From Spirochaetia bacterium (GTDB lineage Bacteria; Spirochaetota; Spirochaetia; Sphaerochaetales; Sphaerochaetaceae): a stretch of 9,822 bases of DNA. Both the position numbers and the translations under genes were made by a program. Every line of letters starts with the position of its first letter. Positions within the stretch are counted from its first letter, which is position 1. Under the pieces are notes generated by a model. The model saw only the letters and a program-made list of their open reading frames with translations, did not search any database and had not been told where the DNA came from. The stretch spans positions 1 through 9,822 of the forward strand of contig SABI01000084.1 in the NCBI GenBank assembly GCA_009929055.1. Reading direction: 5' to 3'. Of this stretch, positions 6,609 through 9,822 are shown one piece after another.

Positions 6609-6636
6609 TTTACGGATAACGATTTTTCATTATAAT
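6609..6636 (+). promoter_or_regulatory. Probable sigma-70 promoter of the alcohol dehydrogenase gene
   Basis: A consensus -10 TATAAT lies at 6631-6636, with TTTACG (6609-6614) as a possible -35 at 16 bases. Transcription would begin near 6643, just ahead of the ribosome site GAGGTG (6646-6651), which lies seven bases before the ATG at 6659. The rest of the 143-base divergent spacer must also hold the msrBA promoter, for which I see no convincing hexamers. Confidence 0.6.
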
Positions 6637-6658
6637 AAAAAACCTGAGGTGAAAAATT

Positions 6659-7870
6659 ATGAATAAAAGACTCTACCATCTTTATTGCCGAGTATTTCAA
6701 ACAACACTTTTCCTTGTAAGTCCACTTCTCCCTTATAAAAAACAGCGACTTATTACAGGAGCAAGGTCTATTCTTACCCTTCCTGCAATTATTAAAGAAT
6801 CTCACAAACAACACATATGTATCATTAGTGATACACATGTAATTACCCTCCCTATCGTGCAAGAGCTATTAATAGAGCTCCAAAAAGAAAACATACACTA
6901 TTCGATCTTTGATGAGGTGCCCCCTAATCCTACAGTTGCTTCTATAGAGAAAGCAAAGATATTCTATAGTGAACAAAAGTGTGACTCTTTAGTTGCCATC
7001 GGGGGAGGCTCTAGCATAGATAGCGCCAAAGCCCTTGGAGCACTGATTGCTTATCCAAAGAAATCCCTTTACCAAATGAAAGGGATCTTGAAAGTCCATA
7101 GGGCTATCCCATTTCTTATTGCAATTCCGAGTACTGCTGGAACTGGTAGTGAAGCCACAGTTGCTGCAGTAGTAACAGACCCTTCCCTCAAAGAAAAGTA
7201 TGCCATAAATTCATTTCCTCTGATTCCTAAAGTTGCAATACTCGACTCTGAACTTACCCGAACTCTTCCTTTACACCTAACGAGCACAACAGCAATGGAT
7301 GCCCTCACGCATGCTATTGAAGCATATATTGGAAATAGTAGTACTCTCTATTCAAGAAAAGCAAGTATTGATGCGACTACTATTATTTTTAACGAAATCG
7401 AAAAAGTCCATAAGGATGTGAATCTTGATTCTAGTCGTCAAAAACTCCTCATTGCCTCCTATAGGGGAGGGGAAGCCTTTACTCGTAGCTATGTAGGGAA
7501 TGTTCACGCCCTCTCTCATCCACTTACTGCTTATTACGGTATCGCCCATGGCCTCGCAAATGCAGTCACTCTTCCCCATGTCCTCATCTTTTACGGAACA
7601 AAAGCTCATAAAAAACTTGCCTCCCTAGCAAGAGAAGCTCATATCATAGAGAAAGGTAAAAGCGATGAAGAGACTGCTACTCTTTTCATAGAAAAAATTA
7701 GAGCGTTAAATAAAGCTCTAGATATAAAAGAAGGCTTTAAGGAGATTAGAGAAGAAGATCTAGGAGCATTAATTCATCACGCTTTAGGGGAAGCTAATCC
7801 ACTCTATCCAGTACCAGTAATCTTTGATGAAGATGATTGTAGGACGATATACCATAATTTAATGAAATAA
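6659..7870 (+). CDS. Iron-containing (group III) alcohol dehydrogenase
   Basis: This 403-residue NAD(P)-dependent dehydrogenase interconverts alcohols and aldehydes or ketones, probably in fermentation or aldehyde detoxification. The nucleotide-binding motif is GGGSSID (115-121), followed by the family signature PSTAGTGSEAT (157-167). The metal ligands are visible at D214 and H218 (in MDALTHAIE), H283 (in NVHALSH) and H297 (in GIAHGLAN). The spacing matches the FucO pattern closely. The N-terminus carries about 25 extra residues before the usual KK..TGA start of the fold, with a hydrophobic patch VFQTTLFLVSPLLP; some Fe-ADH relatives share such an extension. The ATG at 6659 follows GAGGTG by seven bases. 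It is divergent from msrBA and convergent with the purine permease, so it is probably monocistronic. Substrate, cofactor preference and metal (iron or zinc) are not readable; a butanol- or lactaldehyde-type activity is possible. Confidence 0.9.
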   Translation: MNKRLYHLYCRVFQTTLFLVSPLLPYKKQRLITGARSILTLPAIIKESHKQHICIISDTHVITLPIVQELLIELQKENIHYSIFDEVPPNPTVASIEKAKIFYSEQKCDSLVAIGGGSSIDSAKALGALIAYPKKSLYQMKGILKVHRAIPFLIAIPSTAGTGSEATVAAVVTDPSLKEKYAINSFPLIPKVAILDSELTRTLPLHLTSTTAMDALTHAIEAYIGNSSTLYSRKASIDATTIIFNEIEKVHKDVNLDSSRQKLLIASYRGGEAFTRSYVGNVHALSHPLTAYYGIAHGLANAVTLPHVLIFYGTKAHKKLASLAREAHIIEKGKSDEETATLFIEKIRALNKALDIKEGFKEIREEDLGALIHHALGEANPLYPVPVIFDEDDCRTIYHNLMK

Positions 7871-7879
7871 ATAAAAAGA

Positions 7880-7904
7880 GGGACAAGCGATATACACCTG
7901 TCCC
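7880..7904. terminator. Probable terminator between adh and the permease gene
   Basis: GGGACA (7880-7885) pairs with TGTCCC (7899-7904) across a 13-base loop. On the minus strand, about 23 bases after the permease stop, it is followed by CTCTTTTTATTTATTT, a good U-tract, so it terminates the permease transcript. On the plus strand it lies nine bases after the adh stop and is followed only by GTCTTT, so it would be weaker there. Confidence 0.72.
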
Positions 7905-7927
7905 GTCTTTAACACGAATGTTAGCAA

Positions 7928-9211
7928 TTAGCCAAGTAATAGTTTTAAGAGGAGAAGAACTGCAATAACAACCATTGTAGGACTGATTTCTTTTGCTTTC
8001 TTGGTAAAGAGTTTTAATAAGATCCAGCTTAATGCACCATACATAATACCATTAGCGATAGAATATGTGGTTACCATAAAGAGGATAGTAAGGAAAGCAG
8101 GAACTGCTTCTGTTGTCTCTTCAAAGTCAATATCTTTTACAGGTGAAATCATGAATAACCCTACGAGAACAAGGGCTGGAGATGTTGCAGCACCTGGAAT
8201 TGAAATAAACAGAGGAGCAAAGAAGAGGGAAAGGAGGAAAAGAACAGCAACTGTTAAACTTGTTAAACCAGTTCTACCACCTTCACTTACACCAGCAGAA
8301 GATTCTACATATGTAGTAACAGTAGAAGTACCAAGCATAGCACCAACTGTGGTCCCAATTGCATCAGCAAATAATGCTTCTTTACATTTAGGAATAGATC
8401 CATCAGCATTTAAGATGTCTGCTTTTGTAGCACATCCAATTAATGTTCCAACTGTATCGAACATATCAACAAAGAGGAATGTAAATACGATGATGACCAT
8501 GTCGATAGTAAAAACAGAAGCAAAGTCAAACTTAAAGAATGTAGGAGCCAAAGAAGGAGGAAGGTAAGAGCCACCACCGTAAGAGGTAACACCAAAAGGA
8601 ATACCAACGAGTGTCGTTAAAATAATTCCAATTAAAAGAGCCCCTTTTACTTTGTAAGCTACAAGAATACTTGTGATGACAAGTCCAATCATTGCAACAA
8701 GGGCAGCACCTTTAGTGATATCCCCTAATTCAACTAACGTAGCACCATCTACAACAATTCCTGCGTTTTGAAGTCCAATAAATGCAATAAATAATCCAAT
8801 ACCAACACTTATTGCCCGTTTCATATTCATTGGAATTGAGTTAACTATTGCTTCACGAATATTAAATGCAGTAAGAGCTATGAAGATAATACCTTCAATA
8901 AAAACTGCAGTTAATGCTTGTTGCCATGAATAGCCCATGGTAAATACAACTGTGTACACGAAAAATGCATTAAGTCCCATTCCTGGAGCTAGTGCAAAAG
9001 GGAGGTTGGCTAAAAACGCCATGACAAGAGTAGCAATAGCAGCAGATAGAGCGGTAGCTGTAAATACTGCACCGAAATCCATACCCGCTTCACTTAGCAT
9101 GAGAGGGTTAACAATCAAGATGTAAGCCATTGTTAAAAATGTTGTTACACCAGCGAGCACCTCTGTTTTTACAGAAGTTTTGTGCTCTTTGAGCTTAAAA
9201 AACTTTTCCAT
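7928..9211 (-). CDS. Purine (hypoxanthine/guanine/adenine) permease, PbuG/AzgA type
   Basis: This 427-residue integral membrane protein belongs to the AzgA-like branch of the NCS2 nucleobase:cation symporters and imports purine bases, by proton coupling in known members. Hallmarks in order are: EVLAGVTTFLTMAYILIVNP (about 17-36), LPFALAPGMGLNAFF (70-84), NSIPMNMKRAISVGIGLFIAF (about 124-144, split motif), VDMFDTVGTLIG (248-259) and GTSTVTTYVESSAGV (294-308) followed by GGRTGLTS. Many hydrophobic segments fill the rest, consistent with about 12-14 membrane passes. The length is normal. The ATG at 9211 has AAGGAGA (9220-9226) eight bases upstream. I looked for a purine riboswitch in the 198-base leader and saw none. 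Which base is preferred cannot be read from the sequence; pbuG, pbuO, ghxP or adeP are all possible names. Confidence 0.94.
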   Translation of the reverse strand: MEKFFKLKEHKTSVKTEVLAGVTTFLTMAYILIVNPLMLSEAGMDFGAVFTATALSAAIATLVMAFLANLPFALAPGMGLNAFFVYTVVFTMGYSWQQALTAVFIEGIIFIALTAFNIREAIVNSIPMNMKRAISVGIGLFIAFIGLQNAGIVVDGATLVELGDITKGAALVAMIGLVITSILVAYKVKGALLIGIILTTLVGIPFGVTSYGGGSYLPPSLAPTFFKFDFASVFTIDMVIIVFTFLFVDMFDTVGTLIGCATKADILNADGSIPKCKEALFADAIGTTVGAMLGTSTVTTYVESSAGVSEGGRTGLTSLTVAVLFLLSLFFAPLFISIPGAATSPALVLVGLFMISPVKDIDFEETTEAVPAFLTILFMVTTYSIANGIMYGALSWILLKLFTKKAKEISPTMVVIAVLLLLKLLLG

Positions 9212-9241
9212 CTATTAGTTCTCCTTGTTTGATGATATCCT

Positions 9242-9270
9242 ATTTTACACACTAGTTTTCAATTTGTACA
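9242..9270 (-). promoter_or_regulatory. Possible promoter of the purine permease gene
   Basis: On the minus strand TGTACA (9265-9270; four of six -35 bases) is 17 bases from TAAAAT (9242-9247; five of six -10 bases). Transcription would start near 9235, about 24 bases before the ATG. A weaker TTGACT/TATACT pair lies further upstream, but with a 14-base spacing. Confidence 0.5.
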
Positions 9271-9300
9271 GAAAAACTCACAAATAAAAGTTGAAATTGA
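9259..9300. repeat. Inverted repeat over the permease promoter
   Basis: TCAATTT (9259-9265) and AAATTGA (9294-9300) are exact inverted copies 28 bases apart, and TTGAAA recurs again near 9308. The left arm overlaps the inferred promoter spacer and -35 region. The 198-base spacer is very AT-rich, so chance is likely; an operator is possible. Beyond this and the promoter, I see nothing recognisable in 9212-9409. Confidence 0.25.
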
Positions 9301-9409
9301 GTATATATTGAAAAAATAGAGTCAAATATTCTCATTTAATAAAATTAATAGTTCCTTTATGATGTTTTCATTAATAATTGTGCTCTAAACTTAACAACTA
9401 CACCTATAT

Positions 9410-9822
9410 TTAGTTATTCACAAAAGCAGCCATTGCTTTCCTCAATACCTCAATTTTTTCATTAAGTTGTTTGATATTAGTATTCACACTCACGATATCT
9501 TTTGCAAGATTGAGGAAATCTTCCCCCGAGCTATAGCCTGCAAGGGTGACAAGTTCATTAATTTGGTCATATGTGTTGGAAAAAGTCCCCTTTATAGAGG
9601 TTATCTCTTCCTTAAGCAAATTGTTTTCACTTACGAGGAGATCACTTCTCGTTTGTAATGCGTTTATTTTCACCTCCGTACTATCAATTTCCATTACTAA
9701 CGTTTGTATTGTCTCTTCTGTGTCAGCTTTATAGAGATTAAATTCATCTAGGCCAACACTTGAAGTACAAGAGATAAATAACACAGATAGTAGTAGTACT
9801 ACTAAACATAAAAATAAAGTCC
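9410..9822 (-). CDS. Small coiled-coil lipoprotein (5' end outside window)
   Basis: This is probably a periplasmic, membrane-anchored protein of unknown role; 136 residues are visible. A GTG at 9784 is possible as a start, but the frame stays open to the window edge and upstream codons read TLFLCLVVLLLSVLFISC. That makes a good signal peptide with a lipobox-type Cys in FISC, so the true start must lie beyond 9822. The mature part begins CTSSVG and then has a long heptad-like helix (roughly TEETIQTL through NELVTLAG, with Leu and Ile at regular spacing), followed by a second amphipathic helix near the C-terminus (VSVNTNIKQLNEKIEVLRKAM). It has no enzymatic motif that I recognise. It lies upstream of the permease gene on the same strand with a 198-base gap, so co-transcription is doubtful. 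Confidence 0.72.
   Translation of the reverse strand, partial: TLFLCLVVLLLSVLFISCTSSVGLDEFNLYKADTEETIQTLVMEIDSTEVKINALQTRSDLLVSENNLLKEEITSIKGTFSNTYDQINELVTLAGYSSGEDFLNLAKDIVSVNTNIKQLNEKIEVLRKAMAAFVNN

Noticed and set aside
6512..6862. Minus-strand frame of 116 codons across the msrBA/adh divergent spacer
   Set aside because: Most of it is antisense to the start of the alcohol dehydrogenase and to its promoter; it has no recognisable motif, and would run into the msrBA start.
8001..8567. Long open frame of 188 codons on the plus strand
   Set aside because: It is antisense to the well-supported purine permease gene, has no ribosome site, and its translation is low-complexity in Thr, Val and Lys, as expected from the reverse of membrane-protein codons.
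9212..9409. Possible small RNA or purine riboswitch
   Set aside because: No conserved purine-aptamer core on the minus strand, and no stable long stem with a T-tract in the spacer.
1..9822. Mobile element, phage, toxin-antitoxin, defence island or CRISPR
   Set aside because: No transposase, integrase, terminal repeats, regularly spaced repeats or defence-type domains; the TatD-like protein has none of the partners that mark a Qat-type defence locus.

Overview
The window looks like a chromosomal housekeeping region from a low-GC bacterium, most likely a spirochaete (Spirochaetota). Three things point there: exported proteins with loose lipoboxes (FVGC, FISC) or an ASGKKE-type signal-peptide end; a beta-rich lipoprotein with an SRTILPD motif near its N-terminus, a pattern I associate with treponeme and Sphaerochaeta-like lipoproteins; and the DapL route to lysine. 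The assignment comes from protein character alone, so genus is left open. I see no insertion sequence, integrase, phage gene, tRNA, rRNA or CRISPR array, and no gene-free stretch longer than about 200 bases.

Layout. Positions 1-2018 (+) form an apparent operon: the 3' end of dapL, then lysA, then a YbgC-like thioesterase with a TTG start. Positions 2005-4513 (-) hold a second unit, transcribed from the right: a TatD-family hydrolase, tcdA overlapping it by 44 bases, and a modular lipoprotein gene whose end overlaps the thioesterase gene tail to tail by 14 bases. Positions 4617-5426 (+) encode one protein I do not recognise. Positions 5493-6515 (-) encode an exported MsrB-MsrA methionine sulfoxide reductase fusion. 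Positions 6659-7870 (+) encode an iron-type alcohol dehydrogenase. Positions 7928-9211 (-) encode a purine permease of the PbuG/AzgA type. Positions 9410-9822 (-) hold the 3' part of a small coiled-coil lipoprotein gene whose start lies beyond the window.

How the genes fit together. DapL and LysA are two steps of one pathway (tetrahydrodipicolinate to LL-diaminopimelate, then meso-diaminopimelate to lysine); the epimerase between them is not in view. TcdA finishes the cyclic t6A modification of ANN-decoding tRNAs. MsrBA repairs oxidised methionine outside the cytoplasm. The permease salvages purines. The rest have no evident shared pathway. Direction changes often: three convergent junctions (about 2010, 5450 and 7890) each carry an inverted repeat able to fold in RNA, and two divergent junctions (4514-4616 and 6516-6658) carry the likely promoters.

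I did not find a convincing new multi-gene system. The items most worth a second look are the unrecognised protein at 4617-5426, the 10-bp hairpin covering both stop codons at about 2000, the exported MsrB-MsrA fusion without a visible reductant gene, and the weakly placed start of the TatD-like gene.
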